Both the position numbers and the translations under genes were made by a program. Below the pieces are notes generated by a model. That model saw only the letters and a list, made by a program, of their open reading frames with translations. It made no database searches and was not told the origin of the DNA. DNA of 64,000 nucleotides. It comes from Rhabdophis nuchalis (lineage: Eukaryota; Chordata; Lepidosauria; Squamata; Natricidae). The stretch covers positions 12,770,574-12,834,573 of the forward strand of contig CM077658.1 in NCBI GenBank assembly GCA_039707465.1. Direction: 5' to 3'. Shown here in pieces: positions 44,991-55,420 of this stretch. Positions within the stretch are counted from its first letter, which is position 1, and every line of letters begins with the position of its first letter.

Positions 44991-45478
44991 AAGGCTGGGC
45001 ATGATTGCTCAAGAGCATCTCCCTACTCTTTGATGCTCAACTCCTATGACATGAACAGACAATTCCCTAAAATAATCCCAGCCTTTGTAAACTTTTCTAG
45101 CTTGCATCAGCCACACACCCATTGAAGCTTTTGACCACCTCCCTTGCCCTCCAGAAAAATGAAAGAGGCTGGCTCAGTTCCAAGGGATTGTTTATAATTT
45201 CTCTGCTGGCTTATACGAATGGATATAACCTCAACAAGTTTAGTTCAGAGCCTTTTATTTTCAATGTATGCTATGTTTGGCTAGGAGGGTTCTTTCTTCT
45301 GATCACTCTGCTAGAACTCCCCTTAGTTTTCTTTTGTTTCTTTGTTGCTCAAGATCTGATAGTGCCCTGTTTTCTTGATTTTGCTCAAGAAAATCAGTTC
45401 TTTATTACACAGGGTCAATGATCTTGAGTTTTCTTAGGCACATCCTTTTCACTCGGTGCCTTTTCAGGATTATTCTTC
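44991..45478. other. Unique sequence, no gene seen
   Basis: The 99-codon + strand frame at 45122-45421 codes a hydrophobic product with two possible membrane spans in the middle. Such frames arise often in T-rich DNA and no homologue comes to mind. Confidence 0.4.
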
Positions 45479-45827
45479 CACTGGTGGGATTCAAAATTTT
45501 TGACTGCTGGTTCTGTGGGCGTGGTGTGGCTTGATGGGCATGGCTTGGTGGGCACGGCAGGGGAAACAATACTGCAAAATTCCCATTTCCATCCCACTCC
45601 AGGATGCTGTAAAATCCCCATTCCCTCCCCACCTCACTAACCTGCTTTCCAGCTCCATTCCCCTGTGCAGGGCAACAAAAGAAGGCCCAGCCGATCAGCT
45701 GGGATTCGGGAGGCAGTGGATGGGGGCAGAGCCAACCAGAAGTGGTATTTGCTGGTTCTCCGAACTACTCAAAATTTCTGCTACTGGTTTTCCCGAACCG
45801 GTCAGAACTGGCTGAATACCACTTCTG
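45479..45827 (+). mobile_element. Non-autonomous hAT-like element (GTGGGATTCA family), 349 bp
   Basis: Starts CACTGGTGGGATTC and ends TGAATACCACTTCTG. Core words GTTCTCCGAACTACTC and CCGAACCGGTCAGAACTGG match 37265-37520. It is the longest copy; the extra part, around CCGATCAGCTGGGATTCGGG, is shared with 32923-33158. No flanking duplication is recognisable. Confidence 0.8.
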
Positions 45828-46540
45828 CTTGTCCCTATCTTTACATTCACAGTGCTTTAGCCTTTTCCTCTGGCTCTTTCCATTATCTCTTTTTTTCTTG
45901 AAATATAATTGTTGAAGAGACAGTTTCCACTCCTTTCTGTTCCCATTTTTCTCTGCCTCTGTTCTCAGGAATATGTCCAATTTCTGACAGATGTCACATC
46001 ACTGTATTAAATTCCACATGCACAAATCTTTATTATTACCTTCTCCCTCCTCTGGGCAACTGCGTTCTCTGTCTTATCGAGGTTGTAGTCTGGATTTCCT
46101 CTTTCATTTCTGGCTTACTCTATTGCTTTAGTTATTTCTCCTGTGCTAATCTCTGGATCAGTTCACATGGTGTCTAAATCAAACGCTTTTCAGTTTTTGT
46201 TTATTTTTTATTGTTTTTCACCTAAGAAAAGTTGTCGAGGCAACTTAACCTTCTTTTTCTTTTTTAAAAAAAGGTATTTGTTAGATTTATTTACAAAGTA
46301 ATAGTGTACTGATTCTGAAATTTCCTACCAATTTGAATTTATAAGAAATACAGAAAAAAGGGTGTTTGGGCAAGTTGGGAAGTTTTTAATTAGACAGAAA
46401 CAGTTTCCTATGTTAATCAATGTATTATCTGATTATCTGTTTTATGCATGTGTTTATATTGTATATTGCAATCTGAAACTCTTAGTAAGTGGTATCTATA
46501 GACGCTAATAGGAATGAAATGATGGATGGGTGGATAGATG
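45828..46540. other. Unique sequence, no gene seen
   Basis: No gene recognised. It ends in a GGAT-rich lead at about 46521-46548. Confidence 0.45.
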
Positions 46541-46548
46541 GATGGATG

Positions 46549-47037
46549 CAGGGGTGGGCTGCTGGGGGTTTGCAGGGGTTTAGGAGAACCTCTAGCTAGG
46601 ATTCTGTAGAGTTTGCAGAACCCCCAAATCCCACTCCTGGCTGGCCCCACCTGCCCCGCCCACCTGCCCCGCCCACATAGCCCATTTTGGATGCAGGTAA
46701 GTGCAGGGTACGTACGGAGGCTCGGGGAGAGTGAAAAACAGGCATACCAGAAGTTCGAAAAGGACAGAAATGGGCTCATTTCCAGCTTCCAGGGAGCCTC
46801 TGGAGCCTGGGGATGACATTTTTGCCCTCCCAGAGGCTTGAGGAAAGCCTCTGGAGCCCAGGGAGAGGAAAAACGTGCCCCTGACATGGTGCAGGAGGCT
46901 GACTATGCACCATGGCAGGGGCGCATTTTTCCTCTCCCTGGGCTTCAGAGGCTTTGGCCACACCCACCCACCATGGCCACACCCACCTAACCACCAAGCA
47001 GAAAAACCCTTGCTAAATTTTTGGAAGCCCACCCCTG
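46549..47037 (+). mobile_element. Non-autonomous hAT-like element (GGGTGGGCTGC family), 489 bp
   Basis: Starts CAGGGGTGGGCTGCTGGGGG and ends GGAAGCCCACCCCTG. Flanks GATGGATG (46541-46548) and GATGGGTG (47038-47045) match in seven of eight but lie in GGAT repeat, so they are weak evidence. Interior has a CCTGCCCCGCCCA direct repeat and GGAGCC/GGCTCC words able to pair. Large frames on both strands are GC artefacts. Confidence 0.82.
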
Positions 47038-47059
47038 GATGGGTGGATGGGTAGGTGGG

Positions 47060-47138
47060 TGGATGGATGGATGGATGGATGGATGGATGGATGGATGGAT
47101 GGATGGATGGATGGATGGATGGATGGATGGATGGATGG
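47060..47138. repeat. (GGAT)n microsatellite
   Basis: About twenty perfect GGAT units. The unit is also present left of the hAT element (46521-46548), so one array was split by the insertion. Confidence 0.97.
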
Positions 47139-48354
47139 ATACCAACAATGTAAATTGGCATTGCCAGTTTTACAAATGAAAATGAACTATTCAAACTACG
47201 TATTAAAATATGTCATACCCAAAGTCACTTTCTCTTTGTTAACTCAGAAAACCACCTAGAAAGCATTGGTTTCTCCTCTCTTTACAAGCTAATTTTAAAT
47301 TATTTTTTTACTCCCATAATGTTGAACTTCACTACGTTTGTCTTCCAGTGGTTTATGTTAAACCTTTTTTAAATAATAAGGTTATCGGTGAATATTCCTT
47401 TTCTTATATACCTTTCTTGCTTCCTTTTCCTTACACTTCCATTAAATATTTATATTCTGCATTTTTTCCTCTTATGTGGAGGTTTCTACAACTCACTCTG
47501 TTGTTCATATTCAAGCATATTTTTCCTTCTTAGTTTCCCATTTTGAATTCTTAAATTTATTATATATGTATCTATTAACATCTCATAGAAATAGAAGAAT
47601 TTCCTTACTACATCCACCTAAGGCAGGTGTTCAAAATGTATAAGCATGACTAGATAGTTGGGATACGCATACAGGTTTTGATCCTCTATCCAGACCTCTC
47701 TATTTTAAATTGGGTACCTAAAATGAAATTGAAACGATATTCAATTTAATACAAGGGCAAAATTGTACATGAGCAGGGAATCCTTGCCTTATTCAATATC
47801 ACCTTATTTTGGTCAATGACCAGATCAACCTTGCCTTATTGCCCGGAACGCATTAACTACAGAACATGCAGTCAAATAAAATTCCATTTCCACTTCAGCT
47901 TGCAGGTAGAGAACTGAATGTGGCTGGAATAAATTCCCTGTAAATTTTTATACTTAAAAACATTTAACAATATGTGAACTGAAGGCAGTTTTTTCTTCTT
48001 CTATCTCTTTGTCTCATTTTTAATTTAGTATGCGCTTTTAGTAGAACTGTTTTTAAAACATTTAAAGATAACATTTCTTATACTGGAGGAGCTTTCCCAA
48101 ATAACAATTCTTTGTTTAAGCATACATTTATGTATTTGCACAACAGGCAAAATCCTAAAATGTTTCTATCCCTACAAGAAATTATTTCCATATTGAAGTG
48201 GATCATTATAGTGATTCCAAACTACTATTTGTGTAGCACATAATAGATAAATGTTGACAGGTTGTCATAGGGAAAGTTGATCACATTAATAATCCTACAT
48301 TTACTAAAATATTCCTCTTTCACTATCAAATGCTTTAAAAAATCCAAGGCAATA
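47139..48354. other. Unique AT-rich stretch of 1.2 kb, no gene seen
   Basis: No gene or repeat family recognised. Confidence 0.5.
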
Positions 48355-48612
48355 CAGGTAGTATTCAAATTGCAACCACAATTGAGCCCCAAAATTTTTG
48401 TTGCTAAGTGATACATTTGTTAAATGAATTTTGCCCCATTTTGTGACCTTTCTTGCCAGAGTTGTTAAGTGAATCACTGCAGGTGTTAAGTTAGTCACAT
48501 GGTTGTTAAGTGAATCTGGCTTCCCCATTGACTTTGCTGGTCTGAAGGTCACAAAAGAGGATCACACAACCTCAGGACACTGCAACCATCATAAATAAGA
48601 ATCGGCTGGCTT
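48355..48612 (-). mobile_element. Truncated TA-flanked element, antisense
   Basis: CAGGTAGTATTCAAATTGC, CAATTGAGCCCCAAAATTTT, TTGCTAAGTGATACATTTG and TTGTTAAGTGAATC match the reverse of 21719-22111. TA precedes its left end. The other end is lost. Left end position is approximate by a base or two. Confidence 0.75.
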
Positions 48613-48752
48613 TCTAGAGGAAACTGCAAAGGAAATGACATCACAAACAATTGCCGCTCTAGGACTCTGCGCTCGCTCTCCTTAATGGCCCAGGCATTCC
48701 AGAGTTATCCTGGAACACACACACAGACGTATCTTACCCCTCCAGTAATTGT

Positions 48753-50053
<1,301 letters not shown>

Positions 50054-50055
50054 GT

Positions 50056-50130
<75 letters not shown>
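50054..50130. repeat. (CT)n(GT)n compound microsatellite
   Basis: About twelve CT units then about twenty-six GT units. The frames of 166, 72 and 63 codons that cross it are artefacts. Confidence 0.97.
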
Positions 50131-50132
<2 letters not shown>

Positions 50133-50434
50133 CTGTGTCATATCCATATCTCTGTGTGCCTCTGTATTCTACTTGTACTAGGTGTCTGGCTGTGAAAGCC
50201 CTAGAAAGTCTTGACAGTTTAGATGGCCGATAGTTCCAGGCCTCTCTGCTTTGGCTCATGTGACCAGAAGGAGAGGCTTAAACCTTGCCAACTTGCTAAG
50301 TGAGTGTCCAGCCTCCACTTCCATAGGGATGCTTTGAGCCATTTAATTTGCCAGGATTTTGTTTCCCCCATTGCCCCTCTTTTGATCCTACTCACTCTTG
50401 AATGTAGCTTTCCTTTTGGCAGGTGTCTTCTCAC
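50131..50434. other. Unique sequence, no gene seen
   Basis: Nothing recognised between the dinucleotide tract and the hAT element. Confidence 0.45.
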
Positions 50435-50862
50435 CAGGGATGGGTTTCAAAAATTTCACCAATGGGTTCTCTGCCTGGTTGCTGGGTGAGCATGGTCATG
50501 GTGGGCATGGCCTAGTTGGCCTCCTCAATCACAGTGGAGGGGGGAATTTTCACCTTCCTCAGGCTCTGGAGGCTTTCCTTGAGCCTCTGGGAGAGTGAAA
50601 AATGCCTTCCCCGGACTCCAGAGGTCTCCCGGAGGCCAGAAATGGGCCTGTTTCTGGCCTTCCAGGAGGCCCATTTTTCCCGCCTCCGTGCGGGCCCTAC
50701 ACTTATCTCACATCCAAAACAGGCCATCTGGAGACTCCTGGGAGGGGAAGGGCAGGGTGGGTGGGGCTAGCCACAGATGAGATTTGGAGGTTCTTCGAAC
50801 CGGCCATAACGTTAGCTATGGGTTCTCCCAAATCCGGGCGAACTCATAGCAGCCCACCCCTG
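50435..50862 (-). mobile_element. Non-autonomous hAT-like element (GGGTGGGCTGC family), reversed, 428 bp
   Basis: Starts CAGGGATGGGTTTCAAAAAT and ends CATAGCAGCCCACCCCTG, the reverse of the copies at 22960 and 46549. Flanks CTTCTCAC and CTTCATTC match in five of eight, so the duplication is doubtful. Frames on both strands are GC artefacts. Confidence 0.8.
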
Positions 50863-50985
50863 CTTCATTCCCACCAGTATGCTCCCCATTCGGTTCAGCA
50901 TTTGATGAATGGATGGCTGGAAAGACATTGTATAAGTTCCACTTTTACGTTTAGAATGAATATAAAAGTGGTTTGAAGATAATAT

Positions 50986-51115
50986 GTCTATGGAGATTCA
51001 GGTCTTGGTTGTCCCAAAGGTGCTTTTTCCAAAAGGCAACTAGACTTATGAAACATTTCAAATTAAAAACCAAGAGAGTTCAGTTGCCTTTTTTGGGGGA
51101 CGCACCTTTGGGACA
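50986..51115 (+). repeat. Interspersed repeat with inverted CAAAGGTGC arms, copy 1
   Basis: TATGGAGATTCAGGTCTTGG and GTCCCAAAGGTGCTTTTTCC open a block also found at 55287-55353 and, reversed, at 60530-60660. In this copy CCCAAAGGTGC recurs inverted as GCACCTTTGGGAC at about 51104-51116. The family is not one I can name. Confidence 0.6.
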
Positions 51116-51429
51116 TTGTGGATAATAATTCTCCTTGTCCATCTCCTCTCTCTTTGCAAAAAATGTTCTTATCATGAAATTAAAAATTTCAGTAAGGCAA
51201 GTACCCAATTCTATAAACAGAAACTAATGTCTGAATAAAGGACCATGCCAACATTGGAAGTGTTTTTCCTTCAGACCAATGGGCTAAACACCATCCTGCA
51301 ACAACAGGATGACTAAAAATAAACAGCCTTAAATGGGAAACGCTAATGGTTGTTGAGCCTTTTGGTATGGAAATGAGACTATCACTCTTTTCCTTCTGTT
51401 TCTTGGAACATATACACGACTCTTTCTTA

Positions 51430-51980
51430 ATGATTCTTTTGTTTTAAGTAGAGCACAGTATCAGCTGGGTGGAAATCTGTCTCGATGGCCAAGCAGCCAC
51501 TCTTTGAAAAGGGGGAACGTTTGACTTCCGAAATAAACTTGGTGACTGAGAGCCAGCTTCTTGGGAGTGATAACAGCGATGGCAAAACAGCTGCCAGCCA
51601 AATCAACGGGCTGCTCTATTAAAAACCGACATGCCGTCCATTAATGCAGAGCAGCTACGCGGGGTTATTAGACAGCTATGCAAATATGCTAAATTAATCA
51701 TTTTGGCACAAAGCCTCTCACTTTTGCAATAAAGGCAACAGCAAAGCCTTATCTGTAAGAGGGAATGCCACTTGGGAGTCTATCATAGAGCCCTTGTCAT
51801 CCTCCTGTTTGAATTGGTTTCTCTTTGAAGAAACTGAAAAGCTGGGAATCTAAAATTACCCAACCATGGGGCTGAATTGGTTGGCTCCTGTTTCTCAGAA
51901 TGTAATTGCAACTTAATTATAGCACAGACTTTGCTTTGGCTGCATCGGTTCCAGCATTACTAAAAAGGATCTTACAGTGG
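51430..51980. promoter_or_regulatory. Candidate conserved developmental enhancer
   Basis: About 550 bases free of repeats and homopolymers in a repeat-dense region. The core at about 51630-51710 holds CATTAATGCAGAGCAGC, then CTATGCAAATATGC, an octamer (POU) site with a second half-site, then CTAAATTAATCATTTTGG, a homeodomain-type cluster. Balanced composition with dense homeodomain and POU sites is typical of deeply conserved noncoding elements near developmental genes. No frame is open. Conservation cannot be seen from one sequence. Confidence 0.4.
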
Positions 51981-52355
51981 AAGCTGCAAACTTTGTGGGT
52001 GCATCTCGTGGCTGTTTGTCTGGATAGATCTCATTCTCTCTCCTTCAGGCAAAGTTTCATTTTCCCTTAATTTTTGTTTCTTTTTTTAAAACTCTGTGAG
52101 GTGTTATTGCTTCATGTTTTTAAGATATACATTTGTCTCTTTCTCCATATATTTAATTGGCCATTTTATCTACTCTGGACAGCTTTTGCAAACACTTTTC
52201 TCTTAACAGAACTGCAACCTAGTACACATGATTTGTGAATATATTATTTAATGCAGACATTTGCTAATATATGTGGCGGGAAGTTGAATGAGTACATTGA
52301 AAACTCTACAGAAGTGCATGTTTTGGGGGGAAAGTTTCGGTAATTTGAACTCATG
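51981..52355. other. Unique sequence, no gene seen
   Basis: Nothing recognised between the candidate enhancer and the SINE. Confidence 0.45.
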
Positions 52356-52369
52356 TATTCATTTGAATA

Positions 52370-52706
52370 GCAGGCTCAGCAGCTAAGGTGCTGAGCTTGT
52401 CAATCAGAAAGGTCAGCAATTCAGCAGTTCGAATCCCTAGTGCCGCATAATGGAGTGAGCTCCCGTTACTTGTCCCAGCTTCTGCCAACCTAGCAGTTCG
52501 AAAGCATGTAAAAATGCAAGTAGAAAAATAGGAACCACCTTTGGTGGGAAGGTAACAGCGTTTTATGCACCTTTGGTGTTTAGTCATGCTGGTCACATGA
52601 CCATGGAGACAGCCCTGGCTCTTCAGCTTTGAAAAAGAGATGAGCACTGCCCCCTAGAGTCAGGAATGACTAGCACATATGTGCGAGGTGAACCTTTACC
52701 TTTACC
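52370..52706 (+). mobile_element. tRNA-derived SINE, 337 bp
   Basis: Head GCAGGCTCAGCAGCTAAGG, box B GTTCGAATCCC, the body and the tail GAACCTTTACCTTTACC. The exact 14-base duplication TATTCATTTGAATA lies at 52356-52369 and 52707-52720, the cleanest retroposon insertion in the window. The 98-codon - strand frame is a SINE shadow. Confidence 0.95.
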
Positions 52707-52794
52707 TATTCATTTGAATATGTAAAGAAAGCTGTTTAAGTTCACAATGAAGTACAAAATAAATGCATAATTATGGAATGCAAAGGAATAATGA

Positions 52795-53011
52795 GAGCCA
52801 GTTTGGCCTAGTGGTTAAAGTACCAGGGTATAAACCAGGAGCCTGTGAGTTCTAGTCTTGCCTTAGGCACAAAATCTGTAACCTAGAGCTCATTATTCTC
52901 TCTCACAGTCTAAGGAAGGAGGCAATGGCAAACCACTTCCAAAACCTTGTCAAAAAAACTGCAGATGTTTCTCCAGGTAGTCACCAAGAGTCAAAGACCC
53001 ATACACAAAAG
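52795..53011 (+). mobile_element. Third SINE family, tRNA-derived
   Basis: GAGAGCCAGTTTGGCCTAGTGGTTAAAG has an A-box-like TGGCCTAGTGG, and GAGTTCTAGTC is a degenerate B box. It then has GCCTTAGGCACAAAATC, GGCAATGGCAAACCACTTCC and CCTTGTCAAAAAAACTGCAG. This order fits a known squamate SINE with a conserved 3' core. It differs in body and tail from the Sauria and AACCTTTACC families. Confidence 0.78.
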
Positions 53012-53019
53012 GAATAATC

Positions 53020-53220
53020 CAGTGGTGGAATTCAATTTTTTTTACTGCCAGTTATGTGGGCGTGGTTTGGTGGGCATTGCAGGCAAAGGATATTTCAAAA
53101 TCCCTATTCCCACCGCACTCTGGGGCCAGTCAGGGAGGCATTTGCCAGTTCTCCAAACTACACAAAATTTCTGCTACCGGTTCTCCAGAACCTGTCAGAA
53201 CCTGCTGAATTTCACCCCTG
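53020..53220 (+). mobile_element. Non-autonomous hAT-like element (GTGGGATTCA family), 201 bp
   Basis: Starts CAGTGGTGGAATTCAATTTT and ends CTGAATTTCACCCCTG. The exact 8-base duplication GAATAATC lies at 53012-53019 and 53221-53228. It is the shortest copy of its family and is placed between a SINE and a CR1 fragment. Confidence 0.93.
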
Positions 53221-53228
53221 GAATAATC

Positions 53229-53352
53229 CTTCAGGGGTTGTGGGTGCTTCATCATTGGAGGTTTTAAAAAAGAGATTGGACAGCCATTTATCTGAAATGG
53301 TATCTGGCCTCCTACTCTTCTCCAAGGTCTCTCCCAACTGTCTTATTTTACA
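53229..53352 (+). mobile_element. CR1 LINE 3' fragment, sense
   Basis: GTTGTGGGTGCTTCATCATT followed by GGAGGTTTTAAAAAAGAG and CAGCCATTTATCTGAAATGG match the coding end of ORF2 in 39977-40535. It then skips to a shortened GGTCTCTCCCAACTG terminus, with part of the usual 3' UTR missing. Confidence 0.8.
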
Positions 53353-54912
53353 TCTATAATTTAAGTTTGTACATTGTATAACTACAAATACTAATGTAGA
53401 GGATTTTTTTACAGTGACAATCTGTAGCAATGAGAACATCCCCCTCTGACAACTTTTAAATTATTAGTCAAGCATGATATTAAGAATTACAGTATGTAGC
53501 AATATCAAGATAATTTAATAGATAGATAAATAGCTAATCTTTCTAATAGTTTAGCTGTTTAACCCAATAATATTAATCCAGTAGTATTTAATCTAAAAGT
53601 GAAGAGGTAAATAAATCTTGGAAGAAGATGAAAAGAAAGTTGTATAATAAAAAATAAGAGCACAAAGACATTGAAGCAGAAAATTCTCCATATTAACCTG
53701 AAAGTGTGGTTTTAAATTAAGGAATAACTTCAAAAATCCCCCCAAAAATGACATGTAAAAATAGGCTAGAATTACACCGATCTATCCATCCATAGATCAT
53801 ATCATTAAAAGCCATTCCATAATAACAGAGTCTTTATGTGAAGTGGATCTGTCAAAATTGCAACTTTTATCGTTTCAATTTTGAATCCAGACAGATTTTT
53901 ATCTATGTTTTCCCCGAGGAGCAGATATTACAGCCCAATGAAACTGAGAGTTAATGGTAGACTATCAACATGAAAATCTGTGTTTCTGCCCCATTAAGAA
54001 CCTTGAGAATTATAACCCAGCATTTCACATTTGTTCAGATAAAGAATGGCTGTTTTTGTTGACTGCTAAGTCTAACAGATGATTTTTTGACTTGGGACAA
54101 GACAACAGCTGTTTGTTAAAACATAATTTTTTTAAAAAAAGATGCATCCTGTACACAGGTTGTTATTAAAACTGCTTTCTCTATCTATGTTTAGGAGACA
54201 TCCCTTATGCTGTCTGCATTAAACATGCTTGGAGTACTTGACATAAGTGATAATAGTTCTTATTTAATCTCTAGAGTCCATAGAACTGATGGATGCATTC
54301 CCACACTGATTTACAATTTTCTCATTTTTTAAAAAACAGACAAATCTGTGGAACTGCAATGACATATGAAATGCATCCCTAAGCAAATTAAAGTACTTGG
54401 AAAGTAATAAAAATGTGAGTAATTATCATCTGATTATAATTGAATATGTTAGGCAGCTCAGCATCCTTTGAAGTGTTTTAATATATTAATCAAACTAGTC
54501 ATCAGCATTTCTTATTGAGGTTTATTACTGTTATGGATCTTTCTGTGAACAAATGAGCTCTTGATATAGTTGTTTTTTGTTCTTCTATCTATCTGGACAT
54601 TTGAAGTCATTGTATATGTGTTTTATTCTGGGTGTACCAATCAATCAATCAACCTAAGTAAGCATTGCTCTTTGAGCATAGGAAGCAATGCAATGTTCAT
54701 TGGCCCTTAAAGCAAGCTGTGAAGATGACATATTTTGCATCACGAAGCATCAAGATAGGCACAATTCACCTTCACTAGATATTTTGCTTCTAGACAAGCA
54801 GCTCTTATGAAGAGCAGTAGACATATAATCTAGTAACAAAGAGCCAATGAAGATATGTTCCAATCGATGCTTCCCAAATCTCTTTTAGGAGGTGGGGTAA
54901 TTAAATTTTTTC
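53353..54912. other. Unique AT-rich stretch of 1.6 kb, no gene seen
   Basis: No gene, RNA or repeat family recognised. Confidence 0.5.
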
Positions 54913-54926
54913 TAAATGTCTTTGGA

Positions 54927-55278
54927 GGGATGCGGTGGCTCAGTGGCTAAGACTCTGAGCTTGTCAATCAGAAATGTCGGCAGTTTGGCAGTTTGAATCC
55001 CTTGCACCGCGTAACGGAGTGAGCTCCCGTTACTTGTCCCAGCTTCTGCCAACCTAGCAGTTCGAAAGCATGTAAAAATGCAAGTAGAAAAATAGGGGCC
55101 ACCTTGGGTGAGAAGGTAACAGCATTCTGTGCGCCTTCGGCATTTAGTCATGCCGGCCACATGAACGCAGAGACTTCTTCAGACAGCACTCTTCATCTTT
55201 GAAACAGAGATGGGCAATGCCCCCTAGAGTTGGGAACGACTAGCACATACGTGTGAGGGGAACCTTTACCTTTATCTT
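54927..55278 (+). mobile_element. tRNA-derived SINE, 352 bp
   Basis: Begins GGGATGCGGTGGCTCAGTGG, with box B GTTTGAATCCC and full body, ending AACCTTTACCTTTATCTT. Flanks TAAATGTCTTTGGA (54913-54926) and TAAATGTCTATGGA (55279-55292) are a 14-base duplication with one difference. It sits just before a copy of the CAAAGGTGC repeat. Confidence 0.93.
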
Positions 55279-55286
55279 TAAATGTC

Positions 55287-55420
55287 TATGGAAACTCTCA
55301 GTTATCCAAATCATGGTTGTCCCTAAGGTGTTTTTTCAAGAGGAACTGGACTTTATTTTTGTTTGAAAATGTTTTGCTTGTCATCCAAGGAACTTCTTCA
55401 GAACAAGTAAAGAGCTTCTA
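55287..55420 (+). repeat. Interspersed repeat with CAAAGGTGC-type arm, copy 2
   Basis: TATGGAAACTCTCAGTTATCC, GTTGTCCCTAAGGTG, AGAGGAACTGGACTTT and GTTTTGCTTGTCATCCAAGG follow the same order as 50986-51115 and the reverse of 60530-60660. The GCTTGTCATCCAAG part extends beyond the other copies. Confidence 0.6.

Noticed and set aside
45122..45421. Small membrane protein gene
   Set aside because: A 99-codon hydrophobic frame in T-rich DNA without signal for expression or a known family; most likely chance.
46592..47194. 200-codon open frame on the - strand
   Set aside because: It combines the GGAT array (Ile-His-Pro-Ser repeats) and the GC-rich hAT interior. No protein family is visible.
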